The position numbers and the translations under genes were made by a program. From positions 30,565,712-30,629,711 of the forward strand of contig JAAALK010000286.1 of the NCBI GenBank assembly GCA_019279435.1: DNA of 64,000 nt, read 5' to 3'. Origin of the DNA: Zizania palustris. Its lineage: Eukaryota; Streptophyta; Magnoliopsida; Poales; Poaceae. Under the pieces are notes generated by a model, which ran no database searches, had not been told where the DNA came from, and saw only the letters and a list, made by a program, of their open reading frames with translations. Shown in pieces: positions 21,881 through 33,015 of the stretch (position 1 is its first letter; the number at the start of each line of letters is the position of its first letter).

Positions 21881-23465
21881 CTAAAAAGGATACACAACTC
21901 CCAAATCCCCTCACAAACGCTCAAAAGTAGACTGATCTAGGGGTTTGGTAAAAATGTCAGCCAACTGATGATGGGTATCAACATGAACAAGGTCAATGAC
22001 ACCTTTCTCATATTGATCCCTCAGAAAGTGAAAGCGCACGTCAATATGTTTGGTTTTTGAATGACATGGGTTTTTCCCTACACTAATCGTGCTGGTACTG
22101 TCACAAAACAAAGGTAGTCTAGCAGGGAAGAACAACCCAAAATATCTTAATGTGGAAATCATCCAAACCAATTGTGAGCAGTAGCTAGCAGCTACATATT
22201 CAGCCTCTGTGGTAGGAAGCGCAACTCCAGATTGTTTTCGAGAAGACCAAGAGACAAGCGAAGAACCAAGAAACTGGCAAGTACCGAAAGTCGACTTGCG
22301 ATCCAGCCGGCACCCACCAAAGTCAGTGTCGGAAAAGCAAGATAAATCGAGAGATGATGAAGCTGAATAATAAAGCCTTAGATCAGGCGCATAGGTAAGG
22401 TACCTGAAAATGCGCTTGACAACTTGCCGATGAGACGCGCGTGGTGAACACTGGAAGTGTACGCACAATCCCAGGGCGAACTAAATGTCTGGTCTCATCG
22501 CCATCAAGTACAACATCGATCCGATCATCCCTCGATACTCTCTCTCGTTGATCTTGATGCTGCTCTCGTCCTTGTCCAGGCCCCAAGATGTACCCATTGG
22601 GGTCATCTGAGGCTTCAGCTCTCCACCAAAGTCAAACTTCTTCAGCATGTCCCGCGTGTACTTACTCTGGTGGATGAAGATGCTGTCCTAGGTCTACTTG
22701 ATCTAGAGACCTAGGAAATACTTGAGCTTAGCCATGAGGCTCATCTCAAACTCGTTGTGCATCTGCTCAGAAAACTTGGACACAAGCTCATTAGTAGAAC
22801 CACCAAAAATAATGTCGTCCACGTAAATCTGAGCAATCAAGAAGTCTGAGCCATCTCTGAGCAAGAAAAGAGTTTTGTCCACAAAACCCATCACAAAGCC
22901 GTTCCCCAACAAAAACATCTTTAGGCGATCATACCAAGCCCTGGGGGCTTGCTTCAGACCATATAAAGCTTTCTGCAACTTGAAAACATGTCAAGGAAAC
23001 TTAGGGTTCTCAAAACAAGGGGTTGCCTAACATAGACCTCCTCCTTTATGTACCCATTCAGAAAAGCACTCTTGACATCCATTTGAAAAGTTTAAAACCG
23101 TTAGAAGCAGCAAATGCCAAAAGAATGCAAATGGACTCAAGACAGGCAACAAGAGCGAAGGTTTCCTCAAAGTCAATACACTATTTCTGGCAAAAAACCT
23201 GGGCAACTAGTCGAGCTTTGTTGTGCACCACAACCCCATCTTCACCATGCTTGTTCTTGAACACCCACTTGGTGCCTATGGGGTTGCATCCATGTGGCAG
23301 CTCAACCAGTGTCCAAACCCGATTGCTAACAAAATTCTCAAGCTCTTCTTGCATTGCGTTTATCCAATTCGAATCAGAAAGAGCATGAGAAACATCTCTC
23401 GGCTCAAAAGATGCAACAAAAGTAGATTCAGCAAACACAGCAAGCGAGTCAACAGAGGAACGCAA
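21881..23465 (-). pseudogene. Copia-2 reverse transcriptase and RNase H
   Basis: The RT N-terminal part (WINAMQEELENFV, LVELPHGCNPIGTKWVFKN) is at 23400-23190. The palm carries YVDD at the complement of 22814-22825. RNase H covers about 22470-21911, with SCFSDTDFGG, TEAEYVAAS and LADIFTKPLDQSTF. The true end is the stop at 21881-21883. Several frame breaks and stops lie between these parts. It is the C-terminal third of one Gag-Pol polyprotein continuing from the integrase upstream on the same strand. Confidence 0.92.
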
Positions 23466-25333
23466 CGTTCTCTCAGTGAGATCACCGATGATGAGCTCTA
23501 AGGGGTGATCACGCTGAACTGCTCAGGATCCTAGGTGATCTGAAGTCACCTCACCGGAGTAGGCAGCTGGCACCTCTGGACTCGATTGAGGGGGCTCGAT
23601 CAAAGTAGAAGAAGTGATCAGATGTCCGCCCTCATCCTCAGTCGTAGTCTTAGAAGATGTGGGGTCTGTAGGCTGTGCAGAAGGCCCACCCTAATCAATA
23701 GTAGGAGCATCATCATCTTCCTCGAAGATAGACTCTCCAAACTCATCATCTCCAGAAAGCTCAAAAGAAGGAGTCAGTGAAGGCATGGACTCATCAAAAG
23801 AAACCTCGCAAGTCTCGATAAGCTGCTGGGAGTCGAGGTTCCAAACACGGAAGCCTCGAGAATGCAAAGCATACCCAAGAAAAAATCCATCCCAGCAACT
23901 AGAATCAAACTTGTCCAAATGCCCTCCCTTCTTGAGCACAAAGCACTTGCAGCCAAACGCTCGCAAGTGACTAACCTTGGGTTGTCTGCCAAACCGCAAC
24001 TCATATGACGTCTTACCTAAGTAAGCTCTAAGAAAAATGCGGTTGGCCAGATAGCAAGCCGTGTTCATGGCTTCAGCCCAAAAAATGCCTAGGAGTCCTA
24101 TGCTCATCGAGCATCATCCTAGCCATCTCAACTAGTGTGCGGTTCTTTCGTTCCACAACGCCGTTCTGTGGGGGAGTATAACGTGCAGAAAACTGATGCT
24201 GAAGACCCTGATCACTGCAGAAGCTGACGAACTAAGAGTTCTTGAACTCAGAGCCGTTGTAGAGTGAATTGTTTGCATCCGACCATTGTTCTCATTCTTT
24301 AGCTTCAAAATCAGAGCATGAACAAACTGAAAAAGCCTCATTCCTAGACTCCAAAAAGAAAACCCATGAGAATCGAGAAAAATCATCAATGATCACAAGT
24401 GCGTACCACTTCCCACCGATTGAGCGTACCCGAGCTGGACCAACAGTGTCCATGTGTAACATCTCTCCCGGGTACAAAGTCATCACCTGAGTCACAGGTG
24501 CGTGAGAAGCGGCAACCATTTTCCCATGACGACAGGGATGGCAAACTAGATCCTTCTCCATCTTAAGCTTGGGCAATCCTGGGATGAGGTCCATAGAGCT
24601 CAATCTTACTAGCAGATCAAAGCTCAAATGGCCTAACCTCCTATTCCACTTCCAGAGCTCAAAGGAGGATCCAACAATCAAACAGCGAGAAGGGCCAAAA
24701 GATCTAGAGAAATCAATCCGAAAAACCTTACCGAAAGGTAAGATTTGGCAAACCAAAGATCCTCTAGAATCAACAATAGAAGACATGCCCTTCTTAAAGC
24801 GAACCTCTAAACCATCCTCAAGATGTTGCGAAACAGAGATCAAATTAAAATTCAAGTTTCCAACCAAAGCAACATTCTTCAAAGAGAAATGACCAGAGAT
24901 GCGAATTGAGCCAATGCCATGTACCTTCCCTTGACCACTGTTCCCAAAAGTGATGTACACCTTGGAGCTCAGGGAAATGAGGCTGGATAACCATATGCGA
25001 TGTCCTGTCATGTGGCGAGAGCATCCTGAATCCATGATCCACACATCCTCTAGTCCTCGATCCTGCATGCTCAGTGGTCGTAAGAGGGAGCAAATGGTCC
25101 GACACCAGGTTTAGCAAAAGAGCTAAACCAGTGTCGAGCCATCTGCTCAAAAGAAGGAAAGCAGAAAGAACCATAAGAGTCCAGACCAAAACGCGGCTCA
25201 AAGTGCGGTCCTCGGTTCTGCCTAAAGTCTTAGCCACGAGGTACAAAGCCGTATCCAGAATGACCTGGAGCTCCGCTGGAGCGAAAACCACCCTACAGAG
25301 CAAGGGCATGAAAGCCATCTCCTCTACCACCAC
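23466..25333 (-). pseudogene. Copia-2 protease and integrase
   Basis: Order on the minus strand: the aspartic protease with WIMDSGCSRHMTG (DSG at complement 25024-25032), the GAG-pre-integrase finger (RRLGHLSFDLL, then CHPCRHGK, about 24620-24530), and the integrase core with HMDTVGPARV and VIIDDFSRFSWVFF near 24480-24370. The core's C-terminal half follows at 24107-23691, with CYLANRIFLRA, SHLRAFGCKCFV and the acidic tail FEEDDDAPTID. Copia elements place integrase before RT, as here. A frame break near 24290 and others inactivate it. The protease active site is intact. Confidence 0.9.
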
Positions 25334-26865
25334 CTACACGATGCCGCCTGGCCTCTAGCCTCTCCCCGTGTAGAGGAACTCTTAGTCTACCACCCTGCTG
25401 ATAGAACTGCTCCTGCCCATCTTGAGCTCTCTCTGCTCTCTCAACCCGCTTCCTCCTGAAGCAAAATTCCTCAAGATGCTCGTCTCTCTGATAGTACTCA
25501 CAGTGATCGGTAGGCTTCTTGGGATGTGGTTGAGGCTTGGGATTTTTGGGCTTGGTGATGTTGGGTGTAGACTCTTTGGTGTGAGAGGGTCCAGGTAGAG
25601 AGTCTAGAAAAGTGTGGAGATGTTTGGGCTTTGGGACCCAGATGGGCTTCTTGGGTGGATCTTTAGGTTGTTCTTGGAACACTCCATCCTTGGGTTGACT
25701 AGCCTTGAAAGACTCTGTGGAGTGTGTCTTGGGATATCTCTGCTCAGGAGTCATCTTACTCCACTCCACACCATGGCTAATAGCACTCTCAAAATCAGCC
25801 TAGGTATAGGTGTAGCCTACCACAAACCCATCCTGCCTCTTGAACTGCTGGATCATCACGCCAAGCTGTGGCTCTCTGGTACTGACCCAACTAAGGATCT
25901 GACGGAGGTAAAAGTTCTCATTCTGAGCATCAGCTAGCTCCTCTATCAAAGAAGCTAGCACCTCCACCTGAGACAAGCAGATCTCACACTCTCAATCAAT
26001 TTGGACATACTTCTCAGCTTTTAGCTTGATCAGCTCCAATCTCAGGGACAAGCAGTTCTCACAAACAGTGGGTGGAACTAATAGTGTCTCAAGATCTAGC
26101 CTAGTCTGCTCTAGTTTAGCTCTAACTGTCTCCAACTCGCCCAACTTCTCATCACTCTTGGCTCTCAGCTCAGCTAAACTAGCTAGATGGGATGGGCAGT
26201 CAACACAGGGCACGACGACAGAGGCATGAGCATCTTTTAGCTTCAGCTGAGCGCTCTCAAGCTCAGTGGCCAAAGCGTCTCTCTCATCTACTCTCTCTGT
26301 GTACCTGGACTTAAGAGTCGTTAGGTTACACAGCAACACTTCATAGTTAGGGAAATCACTTCTACGACCCAAGCAAGGGGAAGAAGATAGACTCTCAATC
26401 CTATCATTGGCCACGGCAAGCTCACTCTTAAGCTCATCTATCCTCTTCTTAGCCCCTCTAAGCAGTTTCTCCTGATACCTCAACTCCTGACGGTTCTATT
26501 CAAGCAATTCAAGGACTTCTTGTTCATAGGAGGATACCTTTTCATCATCGTCATCGTCGGAGTTGTTGGGGGAGCCCTTCTCTTCCTTATCCTCAAGAGC
26601 TATTGAGCAGAAGCTCTTGCGAGATCTTCGGTGGTGATGCGAGCGGCTCTTCGGCTTATCCCCGAAGACCATGAAGTAGAGGCCCGCCGAATCATCCTTG
26701 TCCTTCCCCTTCTTGATCATGATCTCCTCATCACTTGAGCTTGATGAAGAGGAAGAAGACGAAGACCACTTGGAGTAGCTTTTCTCCATCTCAGCGAAGA
26801 AGGCCTTGTCTTGCTTCTTGTTCTCACGCCTGTAGTCCTTCAGGGCCTTTCGAAAGAATCTTGTC
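25293..26865 (-). pseudogene. Copia-2 gag, C-terminal part
   Basis: Only the Gag part after the zinc knuckle remains. It opens with ALKDYRRENKKQDKAFF, a polyserine run and an acidic patch (SDDDDDEKVSSYEQEV). A long coiled coil follows (26483-25992), heptad-like, with CENC and CVDC pairs. The proline-rich region to the protease comes next. Sirevirus-type Gags carry such a coiled coil. At 26865 the reading stops abruptly inside the gag and joins plus-strand LTR sequence; the same position in Copia-3 is near 36905 and continues normally. This is an inversion breakpoint (see findings). Confidence 0.88.
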
Positions 26866-28323
26866 GACATCAGAGGAGCCGTGGGGTCGGACTGGCCCAA
26901 TCCAGGTACATGGCTAGGAGCGACAGATGATCCACTGGTCTATTGACTGGGTTTGACTCAGGTACACGGGCGGCGAGCGATTGCCGGGCTGAGGAAGCTG
27001 TGGGGTCGGGTCGGCCCAATCCGGGTACTCGGTGCGAAGACGGTGGACGCTTTGTCAGTTTCGGTGCAAAACTGACAACCTATGATTATTTTGTTTTTTA
27101 GGGTATTAATATTTAGTTTTTAAGTTTAGAATATTTTTAGTTGAGTCAGTTGTTTTTTCTAAGAATATTTTAGTAATTTTCGAAATTTATTTTAGAGTCA
27201 GTGTTAATTTACTCTAGGGGTAAATTAGGCTTTTTATGTATTAGGAGTCGCCTATAAATACGCCCCTATCCCCCTAGGGATAGATGACTATTTTTTAATA
27301 GATCAATCCACAAGTCCACTTTTTGTTTTGGTCACAGTTCATCTTCCACCGAAAATTTTCATCTACAAAGTGTTCTTCTCTGGTACTGCAATATTCCCAC
27401 GGCGCGGTTTCCTTTTTCGCAGTCGGTAGAGGCTATCTTTTTCGTCGCGCGTTGCAGCACCGACGGCAGCATTCGCCTGCAGGCCCCACGCAGCAGTTTT
27501 GCACAGAGCAGGAGCAGCATTGCCAGGCTACGGTAGCAGGAAGCGCACGCGGGAGGGCCCCACGGCCGGCTGCTGTTGCTTCTGTATCCGCACGTCACAG
27601 TCTCTTGCACGGCGAACACGGGAGGTTTTTTGATTTGATCCAGGCGCGCGTTGATCGAGGCAGCAAAAGGAGCTGGGCTCACGGCTGTGCGGGACTTGGG
27701 CGTGGTCGTCACAAGGAAAGGCGCAAGCCCCACGACGGGAGTCTCACGCTGATACGACGAAGACTCCCAGGCAACGCGCTGGATCTTCTGCGGCATCAGG
27801 CGGATCGGTGCGACGACATGACCGGCGAGGTAAGTTTTCTTGTTTAATCTCCTATATTTTAGCTGGTCAGTTAAACCAACATTTATCCATATTTTAATTA
27901 GCTGAAAAATAATAATCTCGTAGTTATCTGTTCTTAATTAATAATTAATCTCATCGTTAAATTTTAATCTGCTTATTAGTTATCTCGTATTATTTATTTA
28001 AATAGATCTATTTAATATGCTCATATAAAAGAAAAGAAAAATTTATTAGTCGTAATAATTTTTCTTTCTCTCGCGTGAAATATTTTTAGGTTATTTCTGA
28101 ATTAATTTTTGGGTGATCCATTTTTATTCAGTTAATTAGTATTTTAATTTTTAGACTGTAATCTGAACAATTTATTAGGATATTTAGTGTTTTGTATTAT
28201 GTCATTAAATATTTGTAGTACCCATTTTATATACTGCAGTGATTCTTTTTAGTTTAGCTCTAATATCATTTTAATTAGGACACCGGTCATTTTTAGGCTA
28301 GACATCTATAGTACCAGTAATTT
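26866..28323 (+). mobile_element. LTR fragment, proposed 3' LTR of Copia-3, inverted
   Basis: Plus-strand LTR lacking its first part (U3 start) and last ~120 bp. It begins near CAGAGGAGCCGTGGGG and ends at GTACCAGTAATTT. The TATA box is at 27253-27260. The leader region is the same subtype as the LTR at 37935-39505 (complement) and unlike the CTTCGAAG-rich subtype. It has both sequence and orientation expected of Copia-3's missing 3' LTR once 26866-35157 is turned round. Confidence 0.85.
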
Positions 28324-28981
28324 TGTGAGAAACCAAGGATTGGTTTCGGAGTCTGTGATGAGTGATTGACAGAGTTTACCCTCTGGTTTGAAGGGGTTCC
28401 GAGGTTGGTTCTCCGAAGGGGACTTCGGAGGCTGTTTCACCGAAGGGTTCGGTGGGTTTGGCTGTTGCAGCGGAGTGTGCCTGTCGGAGGGATCCGACAG
28501 TACACGATGACTGGGGTTGTACCGAAGGTCTCGGTACTTTGGGCGGTACACCGGAGTGTGTGCCGAAGGCTGCTAACCCGAAGAGGTCTCCGGGGTGCTG
28601 GATACACTTGTCTGCTTGTCTGTGGTGCGCGGGGGACTTCAGAGGCGACGGACGGTTCGTAGCAAGTGAACCTGGATCAAGCATGAGGCTTGATGCCAGG
28701 GGAGCAAGGAGCTCCGTCACGAAGGTTGCGAAGGGGTCGAGGTCGGACCTCGGGTCGAGGTGCACCAAGAGAAGGCAGTAAGTGCGGAGCGTGGCTCCGG
28801 GTGAAGGTACCGCGAGGCAAAGTCCTCGGAGGCGAGGCACTTCGAAGGGTACTCCGAATGGAGTGACTTCGGTACACGGACTGACGGAGTTCGAGCTGGG
28901 AGGAGCTGCGAAGCCGTGGTGGTCCACTCCGAAGGTGTTGGTGCGAAGGCCCAAGGGCTTTGACGGCTTCGGCTCAAAACC
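28324..28981 (+). mobile_element. U3-side fragment of a divergent copia LTR
   Basis: It starts TGTGAGAAACCAAGG, like the LTR start of Copia-5 (complement of 48424: TGTGAAACCAAG), and contains GTGATGAGTGATTG and a weak GGTACACGG block. It ends where the family reads CAGTTTCGGCGCAAAACTG; here the reading is GGCTTCGGCTCAAAAC. Then it joins the Tat-B antisense ORF. It appears inserted in the preceding LTR and later truncated. Long ORFs on both strands here are chance, given the high GC content. Confidence 0.6.
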
Positions 28982-31330
28982 CGCTTTCAACGCGGCTTGG
29001 GTTATTTTCTTCGGTGGCCAAGCACATGATCATGCGGGACGTGGCCGAAGAGTTCATCGCCCTCCGAATACCTCCTCTCGGGGTCGATTGGCCTATTGTT
29101 TTCCAAAGCGCTTCAGAGGGAGATCTTGTAAACCTAGGTAAACCTTCGTATCTCCTGCATTAAGATCAATTAGAGAATAAATAGTATTCTCAATAGATTG
29201 TTACCTTTTTTCAGCGGCTCCATTGGCATTAGCTCTAGAGCAGATAGCTAGGGCTACAGAACGAGTGCTCGGAGCTCCCAACACAGCGGAGAAGCAACGA
29301 AGGATTGAACTGGTTGGGAGTTGGGAATGCTCCAACTGAGTTTGGAGGGCGCTCGGGATGGAGGCTCCTCCTTTGCCAGACTTCGATTCAGCGGGAGCAG
29401 TCTCTCGGAAGAGAAAAGCTGTCACTAGAACCTCCAAGGCTGCCAAGACACCCGTGAAGAAGGCGATGAAGAAAACCAAGATCCCTTTGCCTCCATCATC
29501 TCTGGCTTCGCTCGATATTCGGAGCTGCTCTTCGGAGGAGTCTAAAGAAGAAGATACTTCGGAGACTCGCATGGGAAAGGAGATCGAAGATCTTTGGCTG
29601 CATGGTGACGCAGATGTTGCAGTCGAGGACCCCCCTCGGGAAACTACAGAAGAAGTGGTGGCGATCCTTCCTAAACCTGCCAAGGTCCATGAAACGGAGC
29701 TAGAGACTCCCAGCTCGCCGGTGATCAGAGTAGTGGCTACAGAGGCCAGGGCTTCGACATCTGTTACTCTAGCATAGACTTCAGGGGAGGAAATCGATGA
29801 ATACCTCAAGATGTATGAATTTCTGATGGACCCTGAAATCCTCCATCAGGATCAAGACGGAGGTAGGTCTCCGAACTTTTTCCTTGAAATTACTGAAATG
29901 ACTTCCCTGCACCAATAATATTTCAATGAATAATTAATGAATACCTTGCATTTTGCATATGCTTCGAGGAGCAGCATGGCTCCAACCAAGGATGGAGCTT
30001 CGGCTTCTCTTGGAGATGAGGCTCCAGTCGTGGTAGTAGCTCCGGCAATCAGAGTTACTTCGAACGAGGCGGTTCCGCCTAAAGGAGCGACTTTCGAAGG
30101 GGATGCACCCTGACTAAAGTAGCGGCTTCAGTTTTTTTGCCGGGGAGAGGTAAGGGCAAGACTTGTCTTGGGACTCTCCCTTCTTTAACAACAACGCCTT
30201 CGACGAACGATCCTTCGGTAGGCGCTTCGGAAGAAGATCCTGCTGAAGACGATCAACGAGCCCTGTCCTGGCTCCTACTACTGGCTCCATTCTTGGAGCA
30301 GCAGACAGGGCTTCGGGCCCACATGGAACCTTTGGCTGACAAGAGCCAAGAGGTTGGGAACTCCGAGCTGGTCTCCGTTCTGAGTGAGGCCAGTGGATCG
30401 GAGCTCGACTTAGCCCTCGAAAGGGCTACCCTCTAGGTATGCAACAAATATCAAACATATTTATTTAATGGAAATTACATCATACTTACTTTTCTTTTTT
30501 GTAGCAATTCATCCTTGCTAGAGCGGCCGTGACTTCTAATGAGATCGAAACCAATCGGGTCAAAAGGAAGGTTATAGCGCTTCAAAGGGTCATCAAGGGC
30601 TCCGAAGACAAAACTTTGAAGCTGGAGGAAGAGCTCCTTGAGGAGCGGAGGGCCAAGGCCATAACGGAGGAAGCACTCTGGAGGGAGCAGCAAAACTACG
30701 CTAGACTCGCTTCTTCGATAGAAGAAATCCAAGCGGAGCACACGGTGCTAAGGGATGAGATTGAGAAACTTTGGGCAGCGGAGGTGGTTTCCGGAGCTGA
30801 ACTCGTAGAGCTTCAAATGTCACTTAATCAAGCGTTGGTCCAGAAAAATTACCTGATGTCAAAGACAACCGAGATCTCCTCTGCTGCCACCGAGTTGACG
30901 AAGGCCAAGAAGAGGCACAACGTGGCAGCTGATCAAACTCTAGACACCCTCAGGGGCATTCTAGAATATTTTGGCACGGTGTGTCCATCTTCTTCAGCTG
31001 CGGCGGATGAACCTCTTGATCGAAAGCTCAAGATGATCCAGGCAGTGGCCAAGATGATGAAAGGCTCCGGGACCCGTTACGGGGAGATCTCCAGGCAAGT
31101 AGCCGGGATCGGAGTCCTTCGACACCTCGAAGCCATCGGGATCTCCATTGTTCTTGTTAAGAGTTCGACGCCTGCACGCTTCTCTGACGAAGATAACAAA
31201 GTTGCGGCTAAGGCTTGGATCGACGAAGCTCGTCGGCAGAGGCTAGCTCAGATGAAGCCTCCGGCTCTGACTCCGCCAACTGCTCCACCTCCTAACCCGA
31301 ACGTCTTGCTTCTAGGATGCTTAATTATGT
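28982..31330 (+). pseudogene. Tat-B antisense gene (aORF1): intron-containing coiled-coil protein
   Basis: Runs opposite to Tat-B pol. Exon 1 (to 29137) reads MRDVAEEFIALRIPPLGVDW. Intron 29138-29214 (GT-AG, phase 1) leads to exon 2 (29215-29862) with a basic stretch (KTPVKKAMKKTK) and an acidic stretch. Intron 29863-29958 has its acceptor AG changed to AT. Exon 3 (to 30436) has a frameshift. Intron 30437-30504 (phase 0) leads to exon 4 with a long coiled coil (LEEELLEERRAKAITEEALW) and the motif GILEYFGTVCPSSS. The frames of successive exons only join if these introns are removed. Exon 1 loosely resembles the end of plant 'putative gypsy-type transposon' proteins. Antisense extra ORFs are known in the Tat lineage; the function is unknown. 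Confidence 0.75.
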
Positions 31331-31429
31331 ACAAGAGATCTTGTAATGTTCTTATTTTATTGAATGAAAATTTTATAAATGAAAAGTTTTCGCTTGAATG
31401 TTTGTTTCTAGGTTTTGTTATATGCTTCG

Positions 31430-31876
31430 GATCCTGACCTCGAGATACTAGAGCTCAATGAAGGGCTTTGCCAACAATGAGCTATCCTCGAAAGCTTGAG
31501 GCCTTACAGGCGCTAATGATTTTCTGTTCCTCGAGGGGAGCAAGGGGAAATAGCACCCGACATTTGTAGCGAGGTTCTTTCTTATATTAAACAAGAGGAT
31601 AAGGTAGTAGTATCTTCATCCTCAAAGTATGTAGATTGGTCCGACTCGGAGTATCAAGTTGAAGGCCCAACGGAGGCTAGCTCCGAACGACTTCTAACTT
31701 GGGCCAAACTTCAAGAAGAGCAGAAAAAACTACAGGCTTCGAAGAAGAAGGGCACTCGGACTAAAAGAAAGGTTTTGAGAACTCCAAGCTCCGATGATCA
31801 AATTGGTTCTTGGGGTAGTTCTTGAGGTCGGAGGAGTCTCTGCTTTTATTTAGGTTTTGATAATAATTTTTCTTAA
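31430..31876 (+). pseudogene. Tat-B second antisense ORF (aORF2) or last exon
   Basis: It reads YASDPDLEILELNEGLCQQ, then stops, then APDICSEVLSYIKQEDKVV, then KLQEEQKKLQASKKKGTRTKRK and ends at FDNNFS. It is acidic at the front and strongly basic at the back, and is conserved in Tat-D (50640-51080) and partly in Tat-C. Just upstream is a TTTCTAG acceptor-like site, and before that TTGTAA and AATGAA poly(A)-like signals, so it may be a separate transcript or a distal exon. No known domain recognised. Confidence 0.6.
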
Positions 31877-32174
31877 TTATGATGATTGTAATATGATTAT
31901 CCAATTAATATAATTTGTGTGAGAAGCATCACTTGATTGTACCTTATTCCTCTGCTCCTCCTTGTGGGTGGTGGACCATACGCGATGCGATAGGGTCCGT
32001 CGGACACAATGCTTGGTATAAGAAATTGGTGCTTCGCAAATAGTACTTGGTAATCATAATTCGACTCTTTTGTAGAGTTCTTCGAACTGTACGTTCGTAT
32101 TGTGATGTTTATAATTTTTGGAGCTTTGAGTTTATAGCTATAAGCTCCGATATTGGTCACTTAGGACTTATGAA
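31877..32174. other. Tat-B spacer between aORF2 and tandem repeats
   Basis: No gene. The stretch is AT-rich, contains GTCCGTCGGACA and AGTTCTTCGAACTGTACGTTCG motifs, and is well conserved at 51081-51409 in Tat-D. It might hold the 3' regulatory sequence of pol or of the antisense gene. Confidence 0.6.
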
Positions 32175-32850
32175 GTGTTTCATTTGGCCCGAGTCTTGAA
32201 ACCTTATTACTTGGTCGCTTATAACTCCTTTATAGATGGTTCAAACCCAGAGGATCGGAAATCTGTTCTTTTAAAGTCCTTAGACTCTTCTATGGATGCT
32301 ATCAGGCCGAGGCCTAGAATCCATACGCTTTGGCCACCTTCGGCTCTTTTACAGATGCTTCGAACCATGAGGTTCGGAAATCTGTTCTTTTAAAGTCCTT
32401 AGACTCTTCTACAGATGCTATCAGGCCGAAGCCTGGAATCCGTAGGCTTGGCCACCTTCGGCTCTTTTACAGATGCTTCGAGCCCTAACGTTTAGAAATC
32501 TGTTCTTTTAAAGTGCTTAGACTCTTCTATAGATGCTATTAGGCTAAGTCCTAGAATCCGTAGGCTTTGGGAACCTTCGACTCTTTTACAGATGCTTCGA
32601 ACCCCTAGGTTCAGAAATCTGTTCTTTTAAAGTCCTTAGACTCTTCTACATATGCTATCAGGCCGAAGCCTGAAATCCGTAGGCTTTGGCCACCTTTGGC
32701 TCTTTTTACAGATGCTTCGAACCCTGAGGTTCAGAAATATGTTCTTTTAAAGTCCTTAGACTCTTCTACAGATGCTATAAGGCCGAAGCCTAGAATCCAT
32801 AGGGTTTGGCCACCTTCGGCTCTTTTACAGAATCCTTGAACCGATGGTTC
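32175..32850 (+). repeat. Tat-B tandem array, about five 119-bp dimers
   Basis: Units are marked by GATGCTTCGAACC-like cores at about 32236, 32354, 32472, 32592 and 32711 (spacing 118-120 bp). Each has two related halves: GCTCTTTTACAGATGCTTCG and GACTCTTCTACAGATGCTAT begin halves of 59 and 60 bp. The array lies between the end of pol and the antisense gene, where Tat elements are known to carry tandem repeats. Confidence 0.92.
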
Positions 32851-33015
32851 AAAGGCCATTTACTGCGTTCTGCTGAAAGATGCTTACCTCCACAAGCATC
32901 TCCGTTCCTCTGATGCATCCACCAGGGGTGGAGAATATTTGAAGAGTAAGCATAATTCGAACCTCCATCTTTATTTATTTTAGAAAGGTACTTTACAATG
33001 CTTTACAAGGGACCC

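Noticed and set aside
27323..27847. Plus-strand ORF of 174 codons, and its counterpart near 38525-39083
   Set aside because: Both lie in the leader part of matching copia LTRs; the frame is not kept between the copies and no start context or domain supports a protein.
28376..28990. Minus-strand ORF of 204 codons
   Set aside because: It lies inside a GC-rich copia LTR fragment; other frames are equally open there and the product is proline/serine-rich without motifs.
29201..29809. Minus-strand ORF of 202 codons
   Set aside because: It is the complement of exon 2 of the Tat-B antisense gene, whose plus-strand reading is supported by splice sites and by Tat-D.
28982..31876. Host gene captured between transposons
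   Set aside because: The same gene with the same introns occurs next to Tat pol and tandem repeats at 48425-51080, so it belongs to the element family.
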